A stretch of DNA of 44,683 nt from an uncultured Ruminobacter sp. Its GTDB lineage: Bacteria; Pseudomonadota; Gammaproteobacteria; Enterobacterales; Succinivibrionaceae. The position numbers and the translations under genes were made by a program. Location of the stretch: the NCBI GenBank assembly GCA_902776415.1, contig CACYPY010000008.1:1-44683 (forward strand), written 5' to 3'. Below the pieces are notes generated by a model. The model did not search any database. It was given only the letters and a program-made list of their open reading frames with translations, and had not been told where the DNA came from. Positions 16,357 to 24,055 of the stretch are shown piece after piece (within the stretch, counting starts at the first letter, position 1; every line of letters starts with the position of its first letter).

Positions 16357-17849
16357 ATCCTGATCTCAAGCTCCCAGCCCTGATTTCTTTCAGCTTCCGC
16401 TTCCTCCTGAAGCAGCGACGTCACCAAATAATGCGGGGCCTTCAAATCTCTGTCCAGAGTGACTATCAGTTTATGAGGCTCCTCCGCCTGAAAACGAAAA
16501 CATTGCCCCAGCACCAGATCTGTCCGTCCCACGCAAATAATAAAGGCAATTCTCAAAAGCCTGGTCAGTTTGCAGGCAGTCTCGTAGGAAACCACAGTCT
16601 GAAGCTTAAGAGCCTCGGTATTAATCGCATCCCTTTCATTGCAGAGCAGAGCTGCCAAAAGCCGCTTTTGATCGATATTAAAGCCCGGCATGTCAATGTT
16701 ATTGATGATATAGGCCGCGTGCTGAGGAGCTCTTCGGTATTCTATGCACAGCCCAAGCTCCGATAGCAGAGCAGCCGCCTTGTACAGGGAGATAGCAGTA
16801 TCATCATCAAGCCCCCAGGAATCCTTTACATCGCCGAGCGCACTCATGGCCACGGTCATTATTCTCTGGGCCTGTTCCCTGTCCATCTGATATCTGGCAA
16901 TAACACTGTCAACAGTACGTACCTTGGTATTTCCGCTGGAAAAATCCCCCAGCATGCTGTAGATAATGCCCTCTCTGAGAGCACCTCCCGCGAGACTGAT
17001 TTCCTTTACACTGAAAACCTGATAAATCGCAGACAAAATGGCAACCCCGCCAGGAAGAACCGCAAGCCTCTCATGCGTAAGTCCGGGAATACATAATCCG
17101 GAAATGGAGCCCTGCCTTATGGTTTCATCCTGAAGTTTTCTGAGATACTCCAGGGTTACCCTTTCATTATGACCGCCGGACACCACCATTTCATGCAATG
17201 CCTGCACCGTTCCGGAAGCTCCGAGACAGCAGTCAAAGCCATAATGAAGATATTCTGATGCGTAGGGAGCAATAACCTCTGACGCTGCGTAAATGGCTTT
17301 ATCATAACGATCCCTGGTAATCAGACCATCACCAAAATACCGGTTTTGCCAGGTTACACACCCCATGGACAGGCTGTGAATAACGTGAATTTCAGGTCCG
17401 TTACCCAATATCATTTCCGTGGACGCTCCGCCGATATCCACCACCAGCATGCGCCCCTGAATTCCTGAGGTGCTCATAACACCATGATAAATGGTCCGTG
17501 ATTCCGTTTCTCCTGAAATCACGTTAATTTTGTGCTTGAGAATCTGTTCGCCGGTTCTTACAAAAACATCGGAATTAACGGCAAATCTGAGAGTTGCCGT
17601 CGCCACAATACGAATGTTGGCATCCGGAATGTTCTCCAGCTGATCGGCAAAAAGTCTGAGACAGTTCCAGCCTCTCTGCATGGCTTCATGAGACAGCATA
17701 TTGTCGCCATTCAGACCTGATGCGAGCCGTACCTTGCGCTTTATGCGGCACACAGCCCGCACTGCGCCTTCAACATTTCTGACAATGAGGAGATGAAAGC
17801 TGTTTGATCCGAGATCAATTGCAGCATAAAGAGGAGAAGAGCCGGACAT
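16353..17849 (-). CDS. gppA: Guanosine pentaphosphate/exopolyphosphate phosphatase, GppA type
   Basis: Ppx/GppA-family phosphatase, 498 residues (E. coli GppA 494). In E. coli GppA converts pppGpp to ppGpp and can cleave polyphosphate. The ASKHA-fold phosphate loops read AAIDLGSNSFHLLIVR (9-24) and VVDIGGASTEM; the SLSMGCVTW and LAGGALREGIIY segments and the helical C-terminal PQHAAYIINNIDMPGF block match GppA more closely than Ppx. AGAGG lies five bases upstream of the ATG. It is first in an operon with crcB and polA and divergent from trxA. In E. coli rhlB lies between gppA and trxA; it is missing here. Confidence 0.93.
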   Translation of the reverse strand: MSGSSPLYAAIDLGSNSFHLLIVRNVEGAVRAVCRIKRKVRLASGLNGDNMLSHEAMQRGWNCLRLFADQLENIPDANIRIVATATLRFAVNSDVFVRTGEQILKHKINVISGETESRTIYHGVMSTSGIQGRMLVVDIGGASTEMILGNGPEIHVIHSLSMGCVTWQNRYFGDGLITRDRYDKAIYAASEVIAPYASEYLHYGFDCCLGASGTVQALHEMVVSGGHNERVTLEYLRKLQDETIRQGSISGLCIPGLTHERLAVLPGGVAILSAIYQVFSVKEISLAGGALREGIIYSMLGDFSSGNTKVRTVDSVIARYQMDREQAQRIMTVAMSALGDVKDSWGLDDDTAISLYKAAALLSELGLCIEYRRAPQHAAYIINNIDMPGFNIDQKRLLAALLCNERDAINTEALKLQTVVSYETACKLTRLLRIAFIICVGRTDLVLGQCFRFQAEEPHKLIVTLDRDLKAPHYLVTSLLQEEAEAERNQGWELEIRI

Positions 17850-17884
17850 AAAAACCTCTCTCAGTTTTATTCTTTCATATCCAT

Positions 17885-17913
17885 ATAATAGATAAGTAAC
17901 ATCATGTAAACAA
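17885..17913 (-). promoter_or_regulatory. Probable sigma70 promoter of gppA-crcB-polA
   Basis: On the minus strand, a TTGTTT -35 and a TATTAT -10 are separated by 17 bases, ending about 35 bases upstream of the gppA ATG. Confidence 0.5.
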
Positions 17914-18003
17914 CAGAAAACATGCCAAATATATCGTTTTTACGGAATATATTCCCACATCGTCAACAAAATTTATCAGTTCTCCGAAAATCATCCGCAA
18001 ATG

Positions 18004-18012
18004 TGTTATAGT
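18004..18012 (+). promoter_or_regulatory. Extended -10 promoter of trxA
   Basis: TGTTATAGT gives a TGn extension with a good -10 (TATAGT), about 67 bases upstream of the trxA ATG. No convincing -35 at 17-bp spacing, which is common for extended -10 promoters. Confidence 0.5.
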
Positions 18013-18079
18013 CTAGTGAGGGCAGATGTGCATTTTCAGCACAGAATTTTTATGCGGTTAATTTGCAAAAGGGGTTTTT

Positions 18080-18400
18080 ATGGCAGAAGTAATAGAAATT
18101 GATGACAGTGAATTTGAAGAAAAAGTGTTTCAGAACAAAAAACCGGTTCTGGTGGACTTTTATGCCAAATGGTGCGGCCCTTGCAGAATGCTGGCTCCTG
18201 TAATAGCAGAGGTGGCGGGAGAAACTCAGGATATGGATTTCTTCAGCGTGGATATTGAGAAGTCTCCGGCTTTTGCAGCCAAGTTCGGGATCCGCAATAT
18301 TCCGACCCTGCTTCTGTTCAAGGGGAACGACCTGGTTGCCAAGCAGATGGGAGCCCTGACAAAGCCTCTTCTTCAGGAATTCATAAAACAGGTGCAGTAA
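18080..18400 (+). CDS. trxA: Thioredoxin
   Basis: A small cytoplasmic dithiol reductase of 106 residues with the canonical WCGPC active site (W31-C35) and the cis-proline in RNIPTLLLF. It donates electrons to ribonucleotide reductase, peroxiredoxins and others. The AAAAGGGG ribosome binding site lies five bases before the ATG. It is monocistronic: an intrinsic terminator follows 18 bases after the stop. In E. coli trxA is followed by rho; here rho is about 4 kb away and inverted. Confidence 0.97.
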   Translation: MAEVIEIDDSEFEEKVFQNKKPVLVDFYAKWCGPCRMLAPVIAEVAGETQDMDFFSVDIEKSPAFAAKFGIRNIPTLLLFKGNDLVAKQMGALTKPLLQEFIKQVQ

Positions 18401-18417
18401 CCATCGGAATTCACCTT

Positions 18418-18446
18418 AAAGCCGCACTTCGCAGGTGCGGCTTTTT
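18418..18446 (+). terminator. Intrinsic terminator of trxA
   Basis: AAAGCCGCAC and GTGCGGCTTT arms with a seven-base loop, followed by a T-run. A strong GC stem on the plus strand; in the reverse direction the T-tract is weak. Confidence 0.9.
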
Positions 18447-18490
18447 CATGAAGTCCGGGACTGCCTGCCCAATCTCATCCATCTACCACC

Positions 18491-19222
18491 TCACTTTTCT
18501 TCTTTTTCGTCTCGTTGCTCCTTAAGTTTCTTCAGTACGGCCTGAAAACCCTGCTCCCATCCCCGGCGAGTCTCAGAATCGGCCATGGCGTACTGATCTT
18601 CGGGAATAAATCTTATTTTTGTACTAACCTTGGCCTCGGAGCCCAGCACGGCAACCCACTTTGGATTATATTTCCTGACCGCAGTTTTATCCCATTCCAA
18701 AACCTGCTTCATGGTAATTTCCAGCTTTTCGGGATTAAGCTTTGCAAAATTCCCAATCTCGGTTCCGTATACCTTACTGAGTTCGGTAACCCCCTGATGT
18801 GTGGTTCTGTCCAATGACTTATTGGCATCTGAACGAGCTCTCAGTTGCGCCGTATAATACCAGAACATGGCGGTTTCATAATTGCCAGCTCTGAATACCT
18901 GAACCGCATAGGACATCAGCACCGGAGGGGCAAAACTGTCAGGAGAATTCATGACCTCCTTAATGGTATCCACATCGCCGTCCGCAATTTCCTGCATTAT
19001 CTTCTCAGTTTTTTCAAAATGCAGATCCGCGTACTCACCCTTATAACTGTTAATAACCCGGCTTATTTCCCTGAATGCTTCCCTCGACTTCGCCGCCTCA
19101 TTATCCTCTTCTGCCACGGGAATGCCGTTTCTGTATGTCTGAGTAACACAGCCGGACAGCAAAGCCAAAAGCATGCATGACATAGCAGAAAGGATTACAA
19201 ACTTAGATCCTGATTTATTCAT
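18491..19222 (-). CDS. Putative lipoprotein, helical repeat-like
   Basis: A 243-residue protein. The frame extends 29 codons upstream, but MNKSGSKFVILSAMSCMLLALLSGC from the ATG at 19222 is a complete lipoprotein signal peptide with lipobox LLSGC (Cys25); GGA lies ten bases upstream. The mature part is mostly helical, with a YAVQVFRAGNYETAMFWYYTAQLRAR segment resembling a TPR/Sel1-type helix pair, and ends in a Lys/Glu-rich tail. The Val-Thr after the Cys suggest outer-membrane sorting. Function unknown. Divergent from ddl. Confidence 0.75.
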   Translation of the reverse strand: MNKSGSKFVILSAMSCMLLALLSGCVTQTYRNGIPVAEEDNEAAKSREAFREISRVINSYKGEYADLHFEKTEKIMQEIADGDVDTIKEVMNSPDSFAPPVLMSYAVQVFRAGNYETAMFWYYTAQLRARSDANKSLDRTTHQGVTELSKVYGTEIGNFAKLNPEKLEITMKQVLEWDKTAVRKYNPKWVAVLGSEAKVSTKIRFIPEDQYAMADSETRRGWEQGFQAVLKKLKEQRDEKEEK

Positions 19223-19396
19223 ATCAATGTTCCAAACAATCTCTGTCCGCTTCAGATCGATTAGACTCCCCGGCGTCTGAATTTCTCTGACAGCACCGGA
19301 TAACACCAATGCAGCATTTTATCATGGAAAAAGACTACATTACGTCACATCCCCTTTTCGAACCGAGTCCTTATATCATGAATGCAAGCGGAGTAG

Positions 19397-19402
19397 TATA
19401 AT
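19397..19402 (+). promoter_or_regulatory. Possible -10 element of ddl
   Basis: A perfect TATAAT about 44 bases upstream of the ddl ATG; the best -35-like hexamer is at suboptimal spacing. Confidence 0.35.
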
Positions 19403-19445
19403 TCGCAAAAATTTCTGTTATCACTAAACATTCAACGGTCAGACA

Positions 19446-20447
19446 ATGTCACAAATCAATATTCTTCTCCTTTGCGGCGGAGACGGTTCAGAGCACGATA
19501 TATCTCTGGTTAGTGCAGCATATCTTAAGGAACAGCTCGAAAAAATTCAGGACTTTAATGTTATCCAGGTAGTTATACACCGCAATTACTGGGAAAACAC
19601 CTCCGGAGGACAGGCCTGTCTGGGAATGGATCGGCAACTCAGAACAGACGCTTCACAGGTCCGAATTGACTATGCCATCCCGTGTATCCACGGAATTCCC
19701 GGAGAAACGGGAGATATTCAGTCTTTCCTAGAGATTACCGGAATCCCTTATCTGGGATGCCCCCCGGAAGGAAGCGCTCTGGCCTTCAACAAAATCAGCA
19801 CAAAATTATGGTTTAATGCAGCCGGAATTCCAAATACCCCTTTTACTTTTATCGATTCCCCTTCTTCTGAAAATTTAAAAAAGGTTCATGATTTTTTTAA
19901 CAAATACGGTGCTGTGTTTGTTAAAGCATCCTCCCAGGGATCATCAGTCGGGTGTTACATGGTTCAGCAGGAAAATCTCCTGGAAGATTACATTGACAGG
20001 GCGTTCAGCTACAGCAGTTCGGTACTTGTCGAAAAATGCCTGCGTCCCAGGGAACTGGAAACCGCCGTTTACGAATACCAGGGAAAGCTCGTTGTCACCC
20101 GGCCGGGAGAAATTATTACGCCGAACAACAATTTCTACACCTTCGAGGAAAAATACAATCAGGATTCCCACTCCTGCACCATGATAGAAGCTGAAGTCAG
20201 TTCTGATATTCAGAACGAAATAATAAAATATGCCGAAAAAGCCTTCAGACTTCTTAAACTCAAGGATCTCTCAAGAATTGATTTCTTCTACACCGAAGAC
20301 GATGGGGTGCTTCTTAACGAAATTAATACCTTTCCGGGCATGACCCCTATATCCATGTTCCCCAAAATGCTGGAGAACCACGGGGAACTCATGCATGAAT
20401 TTTTAAGAGATCGTGTTCTATCCGCCCTGAGAATCAATAACGGGTAA
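19446..20447 (+). CDS. ddl: D-alanine--D-alanine ligase
   Basis: ATP-grasp ligase making the D-Ala-D-Ala dipeptide for peptidoglycan. The 333-residue product shows CGGDGSEHDISLVSA at the start, IHGIPGETGDIQSFLE, the ATP-binding VKASSQGSSVG, and the C-terminal INTFPGMTPISMFP, with the metal-binding Glu/Asn in LLNEINT. It stands alone rather than in a mur/fts cluster. A GC-rich hairpin follows about 43 bases after the stop. No strong ribosome binding site precedes the ATG at 19446; the start is chosen from the conserved N-terminus. Confidence 0.95.
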   Translation: MSQINILLLCGGDGSEHDISLVSAAYLKEQLEKIQDFNVIQVVIHRNYWENTSGGQACLGMDRQLRTDASQVRIDYAIPCIHGIPGETGDIQSFLEITGIPYLGCPPEGSALAFNKISTKLWFNAAGIPNTPFTFIDSPSSENLKKVHDFFNKYGAVFVKASSQGSSVGCYMVQQENLLEDYIDRAFSYSSSVLVEKCLRPRELETAVYEYQGKLVVTRPGEIITPNNNFYTFEEKYNQDSHSCTMIEAEVSSDIQNEIIKYAEKAFRLLKLKDLSRIDFFYTEDDGVLLNEINTFPGMTPISMFPKMLENHGELMHEFLRDRVLSALRINNG

Positions 20448-20490
20448 TCTCATCTGAAATCTCAATGCTTCTGAGGCTCTTCATCACAGT

Positions 20491-20525
20491 ATTCCGGATC
20501 ACCAAAGTTCCGATCCGGAATTTGA
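20491..20525 (+). terminator. Probable ddl terminator
   Basis: Perfect 10-bp arms ATTCCGGATC and GATCCGGAAT with an 11-base loop, followed by a short TTTG tract. The stem is strong and the T-run weak. Confidence 0.6.
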
Positions 20526-20572
20526 TAATCTCTTCTTAATCAGTGGCCGCAAAAAACATTCAGTCTCCGGCA

Positions 20573-20655
20573 ATGATATTTTCATTAAAAGGGACAGCTT
20601 CGTGAAAATTACAAGATTTCCATAACCGCATCACTTCTGCAGATGAAAATATCAT
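20573..20655. repeat. 13-bp perfect inverted repeat upstream of the EAL gene
   Basis: ATGATATTTTCAT (20573-20585) and its exact reverse complement ATGAAAATATCAT (20643-20655), separated by 57 bases. The second arm ends about 100 bases before the EAL gene. It could be a pair of regulator half-sites, a looping operator or a long-range RNA stem. Confidence 0.5.
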
Positions 20656-20753
20656 GAATTATCCTTAAAAAGTGAATATCCGTGCATTTTTCAAAACTTA
20701 ATTCTGATATAAGAAGAGAAGGTGCTGGTGTACACTGATTAAGGACCTCCAAA

Positions 20754-22388
20754 ATGAGAATGTCGCGAGAACAAATCAAGAACAGTCTGGATCAGGCTCT
20801 CAGAGAAGAACAGTTTGTTATTTTCATTCAGCCTCAGTACAACCATTCCAACAAGGCTCTTATCGGAGGAGAAGCGCTGGTAAGATGGTTTCATCCTGAA
20901 AACGGCATGCAGTCTCCGGCAGATTTTATCCCTGTATTCGAGGAAACCGGGAAAATCCCCCGGCTTGACCTCTGCGTTTTTGAGCAGGTGTGCAAGTATC
21001 AGAAAAGCTGTATAGAACGCGGAGATAACTGCTATCCAATATCCTTCAATGTCTCCCGCGAGGATTTGCAGGTTCCGGACTACATTGACTCCATGGAAAG
21101 CATCCGCCGGAAATACGATGTCCCGGTCAGCTTTCTCAGGGTGGAAATTACCGAATCATCGGCTGTAGGAAGCATTGATTTCATTGTCGGTCTGGTAGAT
21201 CGTCTTCACAAGCTTGGTTATCTTGTGGAAATGGATGATTTTGGAAGCGGTTATTCCTCACTTAACGTGTTAAAAGATCTCAAGGTTGACATCATCAAGC
21301 TGGATCTGAAATTCTTTGCGGGAGAAGTCGGCGGACGCGGAGGAATAATAATCAGTTCTGTGGTAAACATGGCCAAGTGGCTTAACACTCCGGTGATTGC
21401 CGAAGGCGTGGAAACAAAGGAACAGGCAGATTACATGCTCAGCATCGGCTGCGAGCTTATCCAGGGCTTTTATTACTCCAAACCACTGCCAACGGAAGAA
21501 TTCCGAAAACTGACGGCTCAGAAGACATTCCAGAAATCCATAAATCCCAGCGAATTTATAGAAAATCTTGATACCGGGCGTTTCTGGAATCCTGAATCCC
21601 TTGAAACCCTGATTTTCAGCAACTTTGTCGGCGGAGCGGCCATACTTCTCTACTCCACGGACGGCAATGCCGAAATTATTCGAATAAACAACAAGTATCT
21701 CAAAGAAATCGCCATGAATCTGACAGAAAAGGATGTGCTTTCCAACAATCCCTGGAAATATTTTGATGCCGAAAACAAAAACATCTATCAAAGCACTCTG
21801 AACAAGGCTATACAATCAAAAGACGAAGAGGAATGCGAAACCTGGAGAACTTTTGTTTCCGGGTGCTGTTCGCCTGAAAGGCTGTGCATTCTCAGTTCCA
21901 TTCAGCTCATAGGCACTATGGAAAACAAATACCTTTTTTACATTATGATTCGCAACATCACCCGCGAAAAGAAAATCTTTAATGAAATCTATTCCAGCGA
22001 TCAGCGTTTTCGCGCAGCCAGCGAGCATTCCAATATCTATGCATGGGAATATGATATTCCCACCAGGGAAATGCATCCCTGCTTCAGATGCATGAGAGAT
22101 CTCGGAGTTCCTGCTGTTGTCGAAAATTATCCGGAGCCGCTGATTGATGCCGGAATATTCCCGCCGGACTACGCTGATATGTACCGGGGCTGGATGAAAA
22201 AGATCGAGGAAGGGGTTCCTCATCTTGAAGGAATTATTCCCCTTACTGTAGGAAGAATTCCCTTCATGATCAAATACACCACTGAGTTTGATGCAAACGG
22301 GAAACCGGTAAAGGCCTATGGTTCTGCCAGACTGATTAATGCCACGGAATCGGATAATGAGGCAAACACAAAGAAAAGCATGGACTGA
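20754..22388 (+). CDS. EAL-domain c-di-GMP phosphodiesterase with C-terminal PAS-like region
   Basis: A 544-residue protein. Residues about 10-250 are an EAL domain with the catalytic set present: E40 in EALVRW, N99 in SFNVS, E131 and E134 in EITE, D161-D162 in DDFGSGYS, K182 in KLD, E217 in EGVE and Q237. It should hydrolyse c-di-GMP to pGpG. Residues about 270-540 contain two PAS-like modules (the first around 285-410, the second around 420-540 with RFRAASEHSNIYAWEYD). There is no GGDEF domain, signal peptide or membrane segment, so it is cytoplasmic. The arrangement looks like the C-terminal portion of a GGDEF-EAL-PAS protein; whether it lost the GGDEF is inference. Confidence 0.92.
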   Translation: MRMSREQIKNSLDQALREEQFVIFIQPQYNHSNKALIGGEALVRWFHPENGMQSPADFIPVFEETGKIPRLDLCVFEQVCKYQKSCIERGDNCYPISFNVSREDLQVPDYIDSMESIRRKYDVPVSFLRVEITESSAVGSIDFIVGLVDRLHKLGYLVEMDDFGSGYSSLNVLKDLKVDIIKLDLKFFAGEVGGRGGIIISSVVNMAKWLNTPVIAEGVETKEQADYMLSIGCELIQGFYYSKPLPTEEFRKLTAQKTFQKSINPSEFIENLDTGRFWNPESLETLIFSNFVGGAAILLYSTDGNAEIIRINNKYLKEIAMNLTEKDVLSNNPWKYFDAENKNIYQSTLNKAIQSKDEEECETWRTFVSGCCSPERLCILSSIQLIGTMENKYLFYIMIRNITREKKIFNEIYSSDQRFRAASEHSNIYAWEYDIPTREMHPCFRCMRDLGVPAVVENYPEPLIDAGIFPPDYADMYRGWMKKIEEGVPHLEGIIPLTVGRIPFMIKYTTEFDANGKPVKAYGSARLINATESDNEANTKKSMD

Positions 22389-22411
22389 ACTCAGCTTCTG
22401 AAACTTTTCAT

Positions 22412-22450
22412 AAAAATCAAAATGCCCGGAATGACAATCATCCGGGCATT
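22412..22450 (-). terminator. Intrinsic terminator of rho
   Basis: Perfect 10-bp stem AATGCCCGGA/TCCGGGCATT with a ten-base loop. On the minus strand it is followed by a TTTTGATTTTT tract. It lies 28 bases beyond the rho stop and separates rho from the convergent EAL gene. Confidence 0.85.
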
Positions 22451-22478
22451 ACTATTGAAAATCCTGAAAAACAGCTTA

Positions 22479-23768
22479 TCAGCCGCCTGTTTTCATGGCC
22501 TTGAAAAATTCATCATTAGTCTTGGTCAGAAGAAGCTTGTCAATCAGGAATTCCATAGCTTCTGTTTCTCCCATGGAGTGCACCACCTTGCGAAGAATCC
22601 ACATCTTCTGCAATTCCTCCGGAGATGTAAGAAGCTCTTCGTGTCGGGTGCCGGATCTGGTAATGTCAATGGCCGGAAACACTCTCTTTTCAGCAATTTT
22701 TCGGCTGAGCTGGAGCTCCATATTGCCGGTTCCCTTAAATTCCTCGTAAATAACATCGTCCATTTTCGAACCGGTTTCTATAAGGGCCGTTCCGATAATG
22801 GTGAGAGATCCTCCCTCCTCTACATTACGAGCCGCCCCGAAAATTCTCTTGGGCCCCTGAAGGGCATTGGCATCAACACCGCCGGTAAGAACCTTGCCAG
22901 ATGAAGGAATAACGGTATTAAAAGCTCTGGCCAGTCTGGTAATTGAGTCCAAAAGTATTACAACATCACGTTTGTGTTCAACAAGACGTTTGGCTCTTTC
23001 GATTACCATCTCGGACACCTGAATATGTCTCTGCGGGGGCTCGTCAAAAGTTGAGGCTATAACTTCTCCGTCCACCAGTCTTTTCATTTCTGTAACTTCT
23101 TCAGGACGCTCGTCTATCAGAAGAACTATAAGATGGCACTCGGGATTATTGGCTCTTATGCTCTGAGCAATATTCTGAAGCAGCATGGTCTTTCCGGCCT
23201 TTGGTGCCGCCACCACAAGTCCGCGCTGTCCCTTTCCTATGGGAGAAGTCAGATCGATGACTCTTGCTGTCAGATCCTCCTTTGAGCCGTTTCCTCTCTC
23301 AAGACGCATTCTTTCATCAGGATGAAGCGGTGTAAGATTCTCAAAGAGAATTTTGTTACGAGAGCTTTCTGGCGGATCGGAATTAATTTCCTCGACTCTG
23401 GTCAGGGCAAAATATTTTTCATTTTCCCCCCTGGGCGGGCGAATTCTGCCCTTTATGGAATCACCGGTATGAAGGTTAAGATGCGCAATCTGCGTTGAAG
23501 AAACATATATGTCATCAGGCCCCGGAAGATATGAACAGTCCGGGCTTCTCAGGAAACCGTAGCAACGGCTGTTCACATTACCGTTGGAATCGGGAATAAT
23601 CTGCAGAACCCCCTCGCCGAAAATATCATCACCGCCTTTTGCCTGGCTTTTAAGAATGTTATAAATGATATCCTTGCGGGTCATGCGACCAACATTGGTT
23701 AATCCGAGCTCTTCTGCCTTGGTCACGAGCTCCGGAGTTTGCATATTTTTAAGATCTGTTAGGTTCAT
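22479..23768 (-). CDS. rho: Transcription termination factor Rho
   Basis: Hexameric RNA-dependent ATPase and helicase, 429 residues (E. coli 419). [15 protein letters not shown] is the conserved N-terminus. The ATPase core is intact: Walker [35 protein letters not shown], the Q-loop and R-loop region [11 protein letters not shown], and the C-terminal [16 protein letters not shown]. In the primary RNA-binding domain the usual DGYGFLRS is interrupted: the sequence reads PD, then SNGNVNSRC, then YGFLRS, adding about eight residues to the RNP-like loop. No Shine-Dalgarno precedes the ATG. The 287-base leader upstream may mediate autoregulation, as in E. coli. In E. coli rho follows trxA; here it lies downstream of uvrD. 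Confidence 0.97.
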   Translation of the reverse strand: MNLTDLKNMQTPELVTKAEELGLTNVGRMTRKDIIYNILKSQAKGGDDIFGEGVLQIIPDSNGNVNSRCYGFLRSPDCSYLPGPDDIYVSSTQIAHLNLHTGDSIKGRIRPPRGENEKYFALTRVEEINSDPPESSRNKILFENLTPLHPDERMRLERGNGSKEDLTARVIDLTSPIGKGQRGLVVAAPKAGKTMLLQNIAQSIRANNPECHLIVLLIDERPEEVTEMKRLVDGEVIASTFDEPPQRHIQVSEMVIERAKRLVEHKRDVVILLDSITRLARAFNTVIPSSGKVLTGGVDANALQGPKRIFGAARNVEEGGSLTIIGTALIETGSKMDDVIYEEFKGTGNMELQLSRKIAEKRVFPAIDITRSGTRHEELLTSPEELQKMWILRKVVHSMGETEAMEFLIDKLLLTKTNDEFFKAMKTGG

Positions 23769-23882
23769 AAAATGAATTGAGTGCGAAGACGCATATCCCC
23801 CGTAGAAGCGATTCGGGGCAAACTGCGGATAATTAAAGAAAGATTAAAATGAAACAAAGGCCACATAACCTTGTGGATACAA

Positions 23883-23911
23883 AGGGTATCACCCAAAGCT
23901 GATTTTGTCTA
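23883..23911 (-). promoter_or_regulatory. Possible rho promoter
   Basis: On the minus strand, TAGACA, a 17-base spacer and TACCCT with an upstream TGA (extended -10). It lies about 115 bases before the rho ATG, in the 287-base uvrD-rho gap. The rest of the gap shows only a small CCCCG/CGGGG stem near 23800-23820 and no gene. Confidence 0.4.
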
Positions 23912-24055
23912 GCAAAATCTGAGATCCAGCTCAATATTTTAAAGTCACACTTCACCCCCAAAATAATAACCGGAGAACCAGAAATACAGACTCAAAATGA
24001 CATTCGCATCCCGAAATCTGATTTCCTCGGAACTCATTTCTCTGATGCCTGTTCT

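Larger units (their letters stand above)
20448..20753. other. Intergenic region between ddl and the EAL gene
   Basis: A 306-base gap with no gene. It holds a terminator-like hairpin after ddl (20491-20521), a 13-bp perfect inverted repeat (20573-20585 with 20643-20655), a -10-like TATAAG at 20708-20713 and an AGGACC ribosome binding site just before the EAL gene. Confidence 0.7.

Noticed and set aside
16661..16685. FNR-like TTGATCGATATTAA
   Set aside because: Lies inside gppA coding sequence, far from any start.
23800..23820. CCCCG/CGGGG stem in the rho leader as a riboswitch or rhoL-like element
   Set aside because: The stem has only five pairs, with no associated leader peptide or conserved RNA motif recognised.
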